Program-made: the position numbers and the translations under genes
Shown here: positions 42,793-51,720 of the stretch, in pieces
Layout of the letters: each line of letters begins with the position of its first letter
How positions within the stretch are numbered: position 1 is the stretch's first letter
The notes under the pieces: generated by a model
What the model was told of the DNA's origin: nothing
Databases searched by the model: none
The model's input: only the letters and a program-made list of their open reading frames with translations
Source of the DNA: Mobiluncus curtisii subsp. curtisii ATCC 35241
GTDB taxonomy: Bacteria; Actinomycetota; Actinomycetes; Actinomycetales; Actinomycetaceae
Assembly: GCF_000146285.1 (NCBI RefSeq)
Contig: NZ_GL385912.1
Coordinates: forward strand, 1,286,336-1,350,335
Reading direction: 5' to 3'
DNA length: 64,000 nt

Positions 42793-44512
42793 ACACCCGA
42801 TGAATGCGCCCGCTCCGGACTCCAACCCGAACCCGCCCGATTCCCCGCAACTACGTAAAGTAGCTGACGGGGTAGCAAACACGAAAACCGGTAAATCCAG
42901 CGTCATCATGGCAGCCGGCACCCTGGTATCCCGCGTGCTGGGCTTTGTGCGCCAATGGCTGCTGGTCGTAGCTATTGGCGGGTTCGGTATCGCCGATGCC
43001 TTTAACACCGCCAATATCTTGCCTAACACGCTGTATAACCTGCTGGCGGGCGGAATTTTGAATGCGATTCTGGTGCCCACCATCGTGCGCGCGCTGGCAA
43101 ACAACAACGGTAAAGAAGGGGTTGACCGGGTAAACGCCCTGCTCACACTCGCTTCTATCGCCTTGTTGGGTCTGACGGTACTGTCAGTGGCGCTCGCGTG
43201 GCCCCTGGTGATGCTGTTTGCGGGGGGAATGCAGCCGAAATTGTTTGACCTGACCGTCATCTTTGCGCTGTGGTGTCTGCCCCAAATCTTCTTTTACGGC
43301 ACGTATGCTCTGCTGGGACAAGTGTTGAACTCGCTGTCCAGCTTCGGTCCCTACATGTGGTCTCCGGTGGTGAATAACCTGGTGGGGATTGCCGGACTGG
43401 GGATGTTCATCAACTTTTACGGCACCGCCCCCAGCCACGACTTTGATGTGTCGAAGTGGGATGCGCCCCGGATTGCCCTTTTGGCAGGTTCCATGACGTT
43501 GGGGATTGCACTGCAAGCGATAATTCTGGTGTTTCCCCTGATGCATCTCGGGTTCCGGCTCCGCGCCAATTTTCACTGGCGGGGTTTAGGTTTCCGCCAT
43601 ACCGGTCGAGTCGCCGCCTGGGCTTTCGCGGGTCTGGTGGTTAATACGTTCATGAACCTGATTGTGGCGCGTATCGCTTCGGCAGCCAATGGTGCCGGAC
43701 AGCTGGACGGGCAGTTCTATCCCGGTTTCGCTATCTACCAATACGCCAATACGCTGTATATGCTGCCCCAATCTCTGGTCACAATTTCCGTGACTACCGC
43801 GGTCTTTACCTCTATGGCACTGCACGCGACCCGGAACGACATCCCCGCTCTGGCTGGGGACTACCTACACGCCGCCCGATTGTCCAGTCTGTTCAACTTC
43901 CTTTTGGCAGGCATGTTGATTGTGGGAGCGCTGCCACTGGCTAATGTCACCGCCACCGCGCTGCCACCCCAGCAAGCTCAGGCTTTAGCAGCCATCCTCA
44001 TCATCTTGAGCTTGGGGATTCCGGGGCAAGTCATTTTTTCAACCACCTCACGCGCCCTGTATTCTCTGGAGGACACGCGGACCCAATTTTTCCTGATGCT
44101 GCCTTTCCCCCTCCTGACTGCCCTCCTCGGTTTATTTTCGTACTTTCTGCTCAGCCCCTCTTTCTGGGTACCCGTGACGGCGGCGGCCGAACCGTTATCG
44201 TTGACCACGTCGGCACTCCTGGGTTTGGTGTTGTTGCATCGTAAAGGTTTCGCAAAAGCTGTGTTTGCCCAAGTTCTCGGTCACTATCTGCGTTTATTCG
44301 TGGCGGTGGTCGTGGCAGGAATTCCAGCGTGGATAGTGTTGACTTTCGTCATTCCATCTCCCGGAGCGGACTGGACTTACGGTGCCACTTTCATCTCCGG
44401 GGCATGGCGTTGCCTGGTTGTGGCGCTGGTCATGGTTCCCCTCTACATCGGGGCACTGTGGGCATTTCGGGTACGTGAAGTGCGCGGACTTGTCACCAAG
44501 CTGCACCGCTAA
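42785..44512 (+). CDS. murJ: Lipid II flippase MurJ
   Basis: This 575-residue protein has about 14 membrane helices and moves lipid II across the membrane for peptidoglycan synthesis. The N-terminal SSVIMAAGTLVSRVLGFVRQ and FNTANILPNTLYNLLAGG are the MurJ/MviN signatures. The N-terminal 35 residues are polar. Mycobacterial MurJ has a pseudokinase region after the membrane part; here the frame ends soon after the last helix. The start GTG is inside the end of the DUF6049 gene, so they are coupled. Confidence 0.93.
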   Translation: MSEHPMNAPAPDSNPNPPDSPQLRKVADGVANTKTGKSSVIMAAGTLVSRVLGFVRQWLLVVAIGGFGIADAFNTANILPNTLYNLLAGGILNAILVPTIVRALANNNGKEGVDRVNALLTLASIALLGLTVLSVALAWPLVMLFAGGMQPKLFDLTVIFALWCLPQIFFYGTYALLGQVLNSLSSFGPYMWSPVVNNLVGIAGLGMFINFYGTAPSHDFDVSKWDAPRIALLAGSMTLGIALQAIILVFPLMHLGFRLRANFHWRGLGFRHTGRVAAWAFAGLVVNTFMNLIVARIASAANGAGQLDGQFYPGFAIYQYANTLYMLPQSLVTISVTTAVFTSMALHATRNDIPALAGDYLHAARLSSLFNFLLAGMLIVGALPLANVTATALPPQQAQALAAILIILSLGIPGQVIFSTTSRALYSLEDTRTQFFLMLPFPLLTALLGLFSYFLLSPSFWVPVTAAAEPLSLTTSALLGLVLLHRKGFAKAVFAQVLGHYLRLFVAVVVAGIPAWIVLTFVIPSPGADWTYGATFISGAWRCLVVALVMVPLYIGALWAFRVREVRGLVTKLHR

Positions 44513-44533
44513 CGCAGAGAACTTCGCTATATT

Positions 44534-44563
44534 TTGTCGCGGTTTTCCTTGACGGGCTAAAAT
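44534..44563 (+). promoter_or_regulatory. Putative promoter of the discoidin-like membrane protein gene
   Basis: TTGTCG at 44534-44539 and TAAAAT at 44558-44563 are 18 bases apart. They lie 38 bases before the GTG start. Confidence 0.4.
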
Positions 44564-44601
44564 ACATAAATCAGCTGGATTTTGAGAAAAAAGGGGGCGG
44601 C

Positions 44602-45522
44602 GTGGATCACACCAAGTCAAACGGCACACCGGTGTTCCGTTCTGTTTCCACCGGCGTTCCTCCTGAACCCACTCCACTGTTTAACGATTCGTCAGAACCG
44701 GCGGAATCCACCGAAAACGTCATTGACGTCCCTGACGAAGATACCTTGACCGGTGAGGATGTTATCGACGAAGTGTCGGGACGTTCCTGGAATGCCGAGC
44801 GCAAGCGTCTGCGTAATGAATGGGTCAGCTGGAAAGCCGAAACCACCGAGGTATTGAACACCAGCCTCAGCGATGCACGCCAAGCTGCCACTGATTACAC
44901 GCCAAAACATGAGGAAGTTCCCGCTGCCGAGTCAGCGTTGACATTAAAGATTACGGTGCTGGGTGTGGTGGTAGTCGCGGTTTTAGCACTGTTTGCCTGG
45001 TTCTGGCCCCATCCTTCGTCGGTGCGTGCCGATCATTCCTTAGATTTGACCCCCGTACCGGATTTGCAGGTGCTTCCAGAAGCCGAACCGACCCCGTTGC
45101 CCATCACCAGTGTGACTTCCATTTCGGGTCTACCCGATGGCTATGACCATCCCGAACTGGCTGGTATGGCAGCCGATGGGAAGCCAGAGACTTCATGGCG
45201 CACTGCAGCGTTACGCTCCGCCATGCTGGTCGGGGGACGCGGTTATGGGCTGGTGATTAATCTGGGAGATTCCCCGGTTCAGGTTAAAAAGGTCGTGGTG
45301 AGTTCTGCCTCTACGGGAGGAACTCTGGAGCTACGCCAGGGCAACGCCGACAATTTCCGCCAGGCTACCGTATTGGGTTCGCAGCCCCTGTCCTCTACCG
45401 TTACCTATCATCTGGCGCGACCCGTGGAGACGAACAGCCTGGTTTTGTGGTGTACCGAGATGCCCACCTCTGCCGGGGGAGAGTACCGGTTGAATATCTC
45501 CGAGATTCAGGTGATTGGCTAG
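44602..45522 (+). CDS. Single-pass membrane protein with discoidin-like outer domain
   Basis: This 306-residue protein has an acidic N-terminal half, one membrane helix near residues 115-135 (LKITVLGVVVVAVLALFAWF) and an extracytoplasmic part ending in a domain like F5/8 type C (PELAGMAADGKPETSWRT, GYGLVINLGDSPVQVKKVVV, YRLNISEIQVIG). In other actinobacteria a similar domain ends the long protein or pair that carries the MurJ pseudokinase. Here only the anchor and sugar-binding-like part are present. It probably supports envelope assembly with MurJ. The start is GTG after a run of AAAAAAGGGGG. Confidence 0.7.
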   Translation: MDHTKSNGTPVFRSVSTGVPPEPTPLFNDSSEPAESTENVIDVPDEDTLTGEDVIDEVSGRSWNAERKRLRNEWVSWKAETTEVLNTSLSDARQAATDYTPKHEEVPAAESALTLKITVLGVVVVAVLALFAWFWPHPSSVRADHSLDLTPVPDLQVLPEAEPTPLPITSVTSISGLPDGYDHPELAGMAADGKPETSWRTAALRSAMLVGGRGYGLVINLGDSPVQVKKVVVSSASTGGTLELRQGNADNFRQATVLGSQPLSSTVTYHLARPVETNSLVLWCTEMPTSAGGEYRLNISEIQVIG

Positions 45523-45660
45523 ATTTCGACTCCAGCTTTCCCCAAGTCAGCGGGTTTTCAGCGCGACTTCCCACTGGTTTTCAGTGAATCAGGAACCATC
45601 GCTAAGGATTCACAGCTACAATAAAATGTATACGATTATTTTTTACCCTAGGGAGTCTTT

Positions 45661-46593
45661 TTGTACGACGTCATTATTATCGGTTCGGGTCCGGCAGGTT
45701 ACACTGCCGGGATTTACGCAGGACGTTCAGCTTTGAAAACACTGCTGGTGGCAGGGTCCATGAATATCGGCGGGATGCTGATGAACACGACTTTGGTGGA
45801 AAATTACCCCGGCTTTAAAGACGGGATTCAAGGTCCCGACCTAATGCAGGAAATGCTGGACCAAACCGAGCGCTTCGGGGTAGAGATTATATATGAAGAT
45901 GCTCAAAAGCTAGATTTGCGCGGCGACATTAAGACAGTCGTCACCGATGAGGGTACTTACCAGGGTCGTACAGTCATCATCGCGACTGGTTCGGGTTACC
46001 GCACTTTGGATGTTCCCGGAGAGGAAGAGCATGCTGGTCACGGGGTGTCTTACTGTGCTACCTGTGACGGGTTCTTCTTCCGCGATCAACCCATCATGGT
46101 CGTGGGCGGTGGCGACTCCGCGATGGAAGAGGCAGTGTTCCTGACTCACTACGGTTCCTCAGTCACGGTGGTACACCGTCGTGATGAGCTGCGGGCCAGC
46201 GCGGCTATGCAAGCTAAGGCATTTAAAGAAGAAAAGATTTCCTTCGAGTTCGACACGGTAGTTGAGTCCATCAACGGGACGGACAAGGTCGAATCAGTCA
46301 CCCTGAAAAATGCGAAAACTGGGGACACCAAGACCGTGCCGGTCGGAGGTATCTTCATTGCCGCTGGTCACTTGCCCCGCACCGAATTGGTACGTGACCA
46401 GTTAGAGTTGGATGCATTAGGCAACATTTGGGTGGATTCTCCTTCCACGCGCACCTCCATGCCGGGTGTGTTTGCTGCCGGCGATGTCACGGACGGGATT
46501 TACCGGCAAGCAGTGACCTCCGCAGCTTCTGGCTGTCGTGCTGCTATTGATGCGGATCGCTATATTAAGGACCACGATGCTCAGGTTAATTGA
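45661..46593 (+). CDS. trxB: Thioredoxin reductase
   Basis: This 310-residue flavoprotein reduces thioredoxin with NADPH. It has the FAD motif IIGSGPAGYTAGIYAGR, the redox pair in CATCDGFFF, the NADPH motif VVGGGDSAMEEAVFL, and the C-terminal GVFAAGDVTDGIYRQ. The start is TTG with AGGGAG upstream. It leads the trxB-trxA pair. I looked for the sigma-R type stress promoter (GGGAAT/GTT) and found no convincing one. Confidence 0.96.
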   Translation: MYDVIIIGSGPAGYTAGIYAGRSALKTLLVAGSMNIGGMLMNTTLVENYPGFKDGIQGPDLMQEMLDQTERFGVEIIYEDAQKLDLRGDIKTVVTDEGTYQGRTVIIATGSGYRTLDVPGEEEHAGHGVSYCATCDGFFFRDQPIMVVGGGDSAMEEAVFLTHYGSSVTVVHRRDELRASAAMQAKAFKEEKISFEFDTVVESINGTDKVESVTLKNAKTGDTKTVPVGGIFIAAGHLPRTELVRDQLELDALGNIWVDSPSTRTSMPGVFAAGDVTDGIYRQAVTSAASGCRAAIDADRYIKDHDAQVN

Positions 46594-46669
46594 GCCAGTC
46601 GAGTCACACATTTTTGGCCTGTGGTAACTGCAGGTTCGATAGATTTCACCCAAGAGAAAGGTAAGTATT

Positions 46670-46996
46670 ATGTCCGCAGCTATTGAAGTAACTGAAAGTA
46701 ATTTCGCTGCCGAGGTGCTGGAATCCGACGTTCCGGTGCTGGTGGACTTCTGGGCGGTTTGGTGCGGTCCCTGCCGTCAGATGGCACCGATTGTGGATCA
46801 AATCGCTGCTGACTTCGGCGATCGTCTGAAAGTCGCCAAGTGCGACGTGGATAAGAATCCCTCCCTCCAGGCTCAGTATGGGGTTTCTGCCATTCCCACC
46901 TTTAATATTTTCAAGGGTGGCAAGGTCGTCCACCAGATTATCGGGGGTCGCCCTCGTTCTCAGTTCAAAGAGGAAATCGAAGCTGCCCTGGCCTGA
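46670..46996 (+). CDS. trxA: Thioredoxin
   Basis: This 108-residue protein is a general disulfide reductant. It has the fold's FWAVWCGPCRQMAP active site and the cis-proline in VSAIPTFNIFKGG. It lies 76 bases after trxB. The ATG has AGAAAGGTAAG upstream. Length and motifs are standard. Confidence 0.97.
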   Translation: MSAAIEVTESNFAAEVLESDVPVLVDFWAVWCGPCRQMAPIVDQIAADFGDRLKVAKCDVDKNPSLQAQYGVSAIPTFNIFKGGKVVHQIIGGRPRSQFKEEIEAALA

Positions 46997-47044
46997 GGTT
47001 CTTTGAGACACTCCGTTCATCGACCCTGTGGTTCCGCTTTTGCG

Positions 47045-47079
47045 TAACGTATAGCACGATTTTCTCCGTGTTTACGTTA
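47045..47079. other. Hairpin after trxA
   Basis: TAACGTA pairs with TACGTTA, and CACG with CGTG inside it. The stem is AT-rich and no T tract follows. The 263-base gap up to the aminotransferase also holds a 12-base direct repeat CCGCTTTTGCGT (47034-47045 and 47169-47180). Confidence 0.3.
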
Positions 47080-47259
47080 GCACCCTTAGAATGGAAGAGC
47101 AGACTTTACTCCGCGGTCCTTCGCTGGGGTTTCCGGCTTTACTCCTTTCTCCCGGATTCAGCGGGGGACCGCTTTTGCGTCTCAGCTTTTTTGCTCCGAA
47201 ATTTTGGCAGACTTTCGTGCCAGCGTAAACTTGCAGATATCTCACTCTAAGGAACGTTT

Positions 47260-48534
47260 ATGACTTCAGCTTCTGCATTAAACCCAATTGATTGGTCATC
47301 TCAATTCTCGACCCGTGCCAACAACTTACAAATCAGCCAGACACGAGCTTTGTTTGCCGTGGCGTCTCGTCCCGAGGTCGTTTCTTTAGCTGGCGGGATG
47401 CCTAACTTGAAAGACCTACCTCTGCAACAGATTGCCCGTTCTTTCCAGCAACTGTTTGCTCAGGATGGCGCCACCGCTATGCAGTACGGTGGCGGTCAGG
47501 GCTTGGAGACGCTGCGTGAACAAATCACCGACATCATGAGCTTGGAGGGTATTCATGCCTCCGCCGCTAACGTCACCATTACCGCCGGGTCTCAGCATGC
47601 CTTAGATCTGGTTACGCAACTTTTTGTGAATCCTGGCGACCCTATTTTGGTTGAAGCGCCCTCCTATGTCGGAGCGCTTTCGGTGTTCCATTCCTATCAA
47701 TGCGACGTTCATCATGTCCTCATGGATCAGGAGGGTCTGATTCCTGAGGCTCTGGACGAAGCTGCCACAGAGTTGGAGCGAGCCGGTCGCCCTGCCAAAT
47801 TCCTCTATACAGTGCCCAACTTTCACAACCCTGGAGGCATGACCCTCAGCGAAAAGCGCCGTCCGCAAATTGTCGAGATTTGCCAACGTCACCACCTGTT
47901 GATTTTGGAAGATAACCCGTACGGTCTGCTGGGCTTTGACGGGCACCTTTACCCCGCGATGCAGCCCTTGAATCCCGATGGCGTTATCTATCTGGGTTCT
48001 TTCTCCAAGATGTTCGCTCCAGGTTTCCGTATTGGCTGGGCGCTGGCTCCAGACCAGATTACGCAAAAACTGGTCGTTGCCAATGAAACGGCTATCCTGA
48101 CCCCCTCTATGGCAGCCGAAATGTCTATCTCTAAATACCTTCAAGATTTCGACTGGTACGGTCAAGTAGACAAATTCCGTGTCATGTATCGTGGTCGGGC
48201 TCGCGCCACCCTGGAAGCCCTTAAGAAATACCTCCCGGATTGCACCTGGACACACCCGGTTGGCGGCTTCTATACCTGGGTTCATTTCCCTGCCGGTATC
48301 AACACAAACGCTATGCTGACCCGCGCCGTGCAAAACTTGGTCGCTTATGTCTCTGGCACGGCATTTTATGCCGACGGGCGTGGCTCTGATTACCTGCGCA
48401 TTGCTTACTGCTATCCCCCCGAGGAACAGATACGCGAAGGTATCCGTCGCTTGGCGCTCACTGTGGAACAGGAGAAAGCCCTGCTGGCTAATGGTGAAGT
48501 AGCCCACGGTGATACTGCCGCCAAATCCGCCTAG
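47260..48534 (+). CDS. PLP-dependent aminotransferase (class I/II)
   Basis: This 424-residue enzyme has the start-region AGGMPNLKDLP, TAGSQHALDLVTQLFVNPGDPILVEAPSY, the NPGG turn (FHNPGGMTLS), EDNPYGLLGFDG and the PLP lysine in GSFSKMFAPGFRIGW. It is most like the 2-aminoadipate/multi-substrate group. The amino acid cannot be fixed from sequence. It lies alone on the plus strand between trxA and parB, in the same place as in several actinobacteria. No strong ribosome site other than AAGGAA is seen. Confidence 0.88.
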   Translation: MTSASALNPIDWSSQFSTRANNLQISQTRALFAVASRPEVVSLAGGMPNLKDLPLQQIARSFQQLFAQDGATAMQYGGGQGLETLREQITDIMSLEGIHASAANVTITAGSQHALDLVTQLFVNPGDPILVEAPSYVGALSVFHSYQCDVHHVLMDQEGLIPEALDEAATELERAGRPAKFLYTVPNFHNPGGMTLSEKRRPQIVEICQRHHLLILEDNPYGLLGFDGHLYPAMQPLNPDGVIYLGSFSKMFAPGFRIGWALAPDQITQKLVVANETAILTPSMAAEMSISKYLQDFDWYGQVDKFRVMYRGRARATLEALKKYLPDCTWTHPVGGFYTWVHFPAGINTNAMLTRAVQNLVAYVSGTAFYADGRGSDYLRIAYCYPPEEQIREGIRRLALTVEQEKALLANGEVAHGDTAAKSA

Positions 48535-48681
48535 GTACACCTGAAGTCTCTGCCTCGGAAGTCAGAAATCTCCGGTTTGTTTTCCTATAAAAGGTCGAGT
48601 ACGTTCGTTACCCGATTTTTCCCAGAACCGCTTATCCCCTACGCAGGGACTCGGGGTGAGCCTCGCAATCTACAGCAACAA

Positions 48682-48697
48682 TGTTTCACGTGAAACA
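48682..48697. promoter_or_regulatory. parS site
   Basis: TGTTTCACGTGAAACA is the perfect 16-base consensus for ParB (Spo0J) binding. It lies 49 bases beyond the stop of parB. Confidence 0.95.
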
Positions 48698-48745
48698 ATT
48701 GAGTGCTAACTCTACTAACCCTTCCCAGCCAGGATATTCAGAGTT

Positions 48746-49768
48746 CTAGCCGCGTGCAATAATTTTGGCAATGCGCGCTAAATCATCGCTGTCGGCAAAC
48801 TCTATAGTCACTTTACCTTTTGTCTTGCCCACCTGTAGGTTAACGCGCGTCTGCAGGGCATCTTCGAGCTGAGATTTCATCTCCATCATGTCGGGACTGA
48901 GCGGTGTAACCTGCCGTTTCTTCGGCTGAGCGGTCGGAGAATCGGTATTGTCACCTACCGCAACGATTTCCTCGGTAGCTCTTACCGATAAACCTTCTGC
49001 CACAATCCTCTGGGCCAATTGAGTCATCGCTTCAGGATCGTCTAAAGCCAACAGCGCACGAGCGTGACCGGCAGATAAAACTCCCGCGGCAACCTGGACC
49101 TGTACTGCGGCGGGTAGCTTTAGCAAACGTAAGGTATTGGCAATCTGAGGACGGGAACGCGAGAGACGCTTCGCCAGGGTTTCTTGGGTAACGCCGAGTT
49201 CCTCAATCATCTGTTGATAGGCTGCTGCTTCTTCCAACGGGTTGAGGTTAACGCGCTGTATGTTTTCCAACAGAGCGTTCACGCCCATTTCATCATCCGC
49301 AGTGTCACGAATGATAGCCGGAATCGTTGAGAGACCCGCGAGCTTTGCTGCCCGCAAACGCCGCTCCCCCATAACCAGCTCATAGAGAGGTTTCGGACCT
49401 GACTCGATTTGTCGCACGGTGACCGGCTGCAAGATGCCCACAGAGCGTATCGAGTTTGCCAGTTCTGCTAATGCGTCTTCATCAAAAATTTCACGTGGTT
49501 GCGACCGGTTAGCAGTAATGGAAGTAACAGGTAATTCTTGCACCGTCATACCAGGCACGGGCACCAGGTTAGGTTCCGTCGAATCCGCTGTCTTTGCAGT
49601 CTTGCGCTGCATCGCATCGGGACTCAACAAATCGTGAACCTTGTCGTTCCCTTTAGTCGGGTTAGTGCCTGGTTTGGGAGGTACCAAGACATCTACCCCG
49701 CGTGGCTCAACTGGTGCGCTCGGAATCAAAGCACCCAGACCACTACCTAAAGCCCGTTTTTTAGCCAT
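48746..49768 (-). CDS. parB: Chromosome partitioning protein ParB
   Basis: This 340-residue CTP-dependent clamp binds parS and organises the origin region for segregation. It has the ParB box (LPVTSITANRSQPREIFDEDAL), the GERRLRAAKLAG motif (CTP-binding region), and the helix-turn-helix EELGVTQETLAKRLSRSRPQIANTLRLLKLP at 169-199. A dimer domain ends the protein. It follows parA by 3 bases. The gene is flanked by two parS sites. Confidence 0.96.
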   Translation of the reverse strand: MAKKRALGSGLGALIPSAPVEPRGVDVLVPPKPGTNPTKGNDKVHDLLSPDAMQRKTAKTADSTEPNLVPVPGMTVQELPVTSITANRSQPREIFDEDALAELANSIRSVGILQPVTVRQIESGPKPLYELVMGERRLRAAKLAGLSTIPAIIRDTADDEMGVNALLENIQRVNLNPLEEAAAYQQMIEELGVTQETLAKRLSRSRPQIANTLRLLKLPAAVQVQVAAGVLSAGHARALLALDDPEAMTQLAQRIVAEGLSVRATEEIVAVGDNTDSPTAQPKKRQVTPLSPDMMEMKSQLEDALQTRVNLQVGKTKGKVTIEFADSDDLARIAKIIARG

Positions 49769-49771
49769 GTA

Positions 49772-50743
49772 TCAATTTTCCTTCGTTGCTAATTTCCCTA
49801 AAAGTTCTAAGGCTGCCATCTGATAAGCCAGCGAACCGGCAGAGTTCTTTTCGTAAGTTATAACTGTCTGTCCCCAAGATGGAGCCTCTGAAATCGCGAC
49901 CTGGCGCGGGATATTTGTGGACAGAGTCTGTTCAGGATAGTGCGAGCGCACATCTGATTCCACCTGAGCTGCCAAATTAGTCCGCTTATCAAACATGGTA
50001 ATCAGAAATGCCAGCACTTCAAGCTTCGGGTTTAGAGCATCTCGAATCTTATCTACCGTGTCAGTCAGCAGAGAAATCCCCTCCAAGGCGTAGTACTCAG
50101 CCTGGACCGGAATCACGACCCAGCGCGCGGCACAAAATGCGTTCACGGTCAACAGCCCTAGCGAAGGGGGACAATCAATAAGAATCAAACACCCTGACTT
50201 ACCCTCTAAAAATGAATCTATAGCCTCATGCAAATAGAAACTGCGATCAGCCTGATCGGCGAGTTCCATCTCTACCCCTGCCAAATCTACGGTGGCAGGA
50301 ACTACGAGCAAGCTTTCCTCTTGCGGGCAAGGCTGTGCAACTTCGGCAAGTGTAGATTCTCCGGTGTACACATCGTAGAGAGAGGGAGTGCCCACATGGT
50401 GATCTATGCCGAGCGCGGTAGAAGCGTTACCTTGTGGGTCAGTATCAATGACAAGCACCTCCACACCACGCTTAGCTAAACTCATAGCCATGTTAACCAG
50501 GGTTGTCGTCTTGCCAACACCGCCCTTTTGATTTGCCATGGCAACAATGTGGTTATGGCGCAGCGGGGGAGTTTCCTCAGAGGCGATAGTCTGGCGCAAC
50601 TCTAGCGACTTGCGCAGTTCACGAGCAATAGGGGTTTCATTCTCGGAAGTGGGCACCCGGGGGCGCAGGGTCCGGTGAATGGAATCAGGACGCTCTATGT
50701 GATGGGGGACTACGACCTTGGGTCGTTCGTTTTCTGCCACCAT
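49772..50743 (-). CDS. parA: Chromosome partitioning ATPase ParA
   Basis: This 323-residue ATPase drives origin movement with ParB. It has the deviant Walker A in NQKGGVGKTTTLVNMA, and the Walker A' aspartate in VLVIDTDPQGNASTALG. A basic, poorly conserved 65-residue N-terminus precedes it. AAGGGAG precedes the ATG at 50743. It is in the same operon as parB. The upstream gap holds two perfect DnaA boxes. Confidence 0.96.
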   Translation of the reverse strand: MVAENERPKVVVPHHIERPDSIHRTLRPRVPTSENETPIARELRKSLELRQTIASEETPPLRHNHIVAMANQKGGVGKTTTLVNMAMSLAKRGVEVLVIDTDPQGNASTALGIDHHVGTPSLYDVYTGESTLAEVAQPCPQEESLLVVPATVDLAGVEMELADQADRSFYLHEAIDSFLEGKSGCLILIDCPPSLGLLTVNAFCAARWVVIPVQAEYYALEGISLLTDTVDKIRDALNPKLEVLAFLITMFDKRTNLAAQVESDVRSHYPEQTLSTNIPRQVAISEAPSWGQTVITYEKNSAGSLAYQMAALELLGKLATKEN

Positions 50744-50810
50744 TAACTCCCTTCTTTTCTTCCAGTTTACTTCATGGGGGATGGTGAAAAAATTCTAGTT
50801 TCTGAATTCT

Positions 50811-50830
50811 TTATCCACATCTTATCCACA
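50811..50830. promoter_or_regulatory. Pair of DnaA boxes upstream of parA
   Basis: TTATCCACA occurs at 50811-50819 and again at 50822-50830, in the same direction and 11 bases apart. It is the same spacing as in the pair upstream of dnaB. Confidence 0.7.
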
Positions 50831-50991
50831 GGATTTTCCGCTTGGTTGCGCCGGTTGACAATTCTTTTCACAGGCAAATCACTCCACCAGAATGCCTTTC
50901 GAAACGCGAAAGCAATATGTCAAGCACGCCAAATGTGAGACCTAATGACTGAGAGTTGTATCCGAACCTCGTTGGGAAACGTAGGGCAAAA

Positions 50992-51007
50992 TGTTTCACG
51001 TGAAACA
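50992..51007. promoter_or_regulatory. parS site
   Basis: A second perfect TGTTTCACGTGAAACA lies in the gap between rsmG and parA, ending 6 bases before the rsmG stop codon. The distance between the two parS sites is 2.3 kb. Confidence 0.95.
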
Positions 51008-51012
51008 TTTAC

Positions 51013-51693
51013 CTATTTCTTCATCAACCGCACCACCCTGGTTGGTTCCCTGGTCAAAGGTGTGGAGATCGTGAATACCTCAGGAAGGGAAACCTTTTGT
51101 TTGACGAATACATAGTTTCCTTTGGCTTTGGCAATTTCCGATTCGACTGAGGCACCTTTCAGGAATAACAGGGTACCCTGCTTTTTCACCAGAGGAGCGG
51201 TCCACCCCAGCAAAGTCGAAAGATTACCCACCGCTCGTGCGGTCAGGTAGGAAAAGGTCTGTTTGCCGCGAATGTCTTCGGCTCGAGCGTTACGAATCCG
51301 CACATTGTCTAAGCCCAGTTCCTCTATACAAAACTGCAACCACTCGCAACGACGTGCCATCGACTCAATCAGCGTCAGGCTCAAGTCGGGTCTGCCAATA
51401 GCCAAGACCAAACCGGGCAACCCCGCTCCTGAACCGACATCAGCAACCTGAACTCCCTCGGGAAGTAACTGACTAAGCACCCAGCAGTTTAAGATATGGC
51501 GACTCCAGATGCGTCCCGCTTCTCGCGGTCCCAGCAACCCCTGTTCCAGACCCTCGTGTGCGAGTAGGTCTGCGTAGTAACGCATTTGACCGGCACTGGT
51601 ATCGAACACGTCGGCAAGACCATCAGGTTCGGGTTCAACCTGTACCTCTCCCAACGTGTCCTCCGCCGGGGTATCCTGCACTGAATCTGTCAT
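51013..51693 (-). CDS. rsmG: 16S rRNA (guanine(527)-N7)-methyltransferase
   Basis: This 226-residue enzyme methylates G527 of 16S rRNA with SAM. It has the SAM-binding VADVGSGAGLPGLVLAIG and the SYLTARAVGNLSTLLGW region. The N-terminal 30 residues are acidic. It lies 27 bases after khpB in the conserved group with yidC and parA. Loss of this enzyme is known to give low-level streptomycin resistance; the gene is intact here. Confidence 0.94.
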   Translation of the reverse strand: MTDSVQDTPAEDTLGEVQVEPEPDGLADVFDTSAGQMRYYADLLAHEGLEQGLLGPREAGRIWSRHILNCWVLSQLLPEGVQVADVGSGAGLPGLVLAIGRPDLSLTLIESMARRCEWLQFCIEELGLDNVRIRNARAEDIRGKQTFSYLTARAVGNLSTLLGWTAPLVKKQGTLLFLKGASVESEIAKAKGNYVFVKQKVSLPEVFTISTPLTREPTRVVRLMKK

Positions 51694-51720
51694 GGAATAT
51701 CTCTCGAACGACCTAAATCG

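Noticed and set aside
45580-45660. A sigma-R type promoter before trxB
   Set aside because: GGAAC occurs at about 45591 but no GTT lies at the proper distance. A housekeeping promoter cannot be fixed either.
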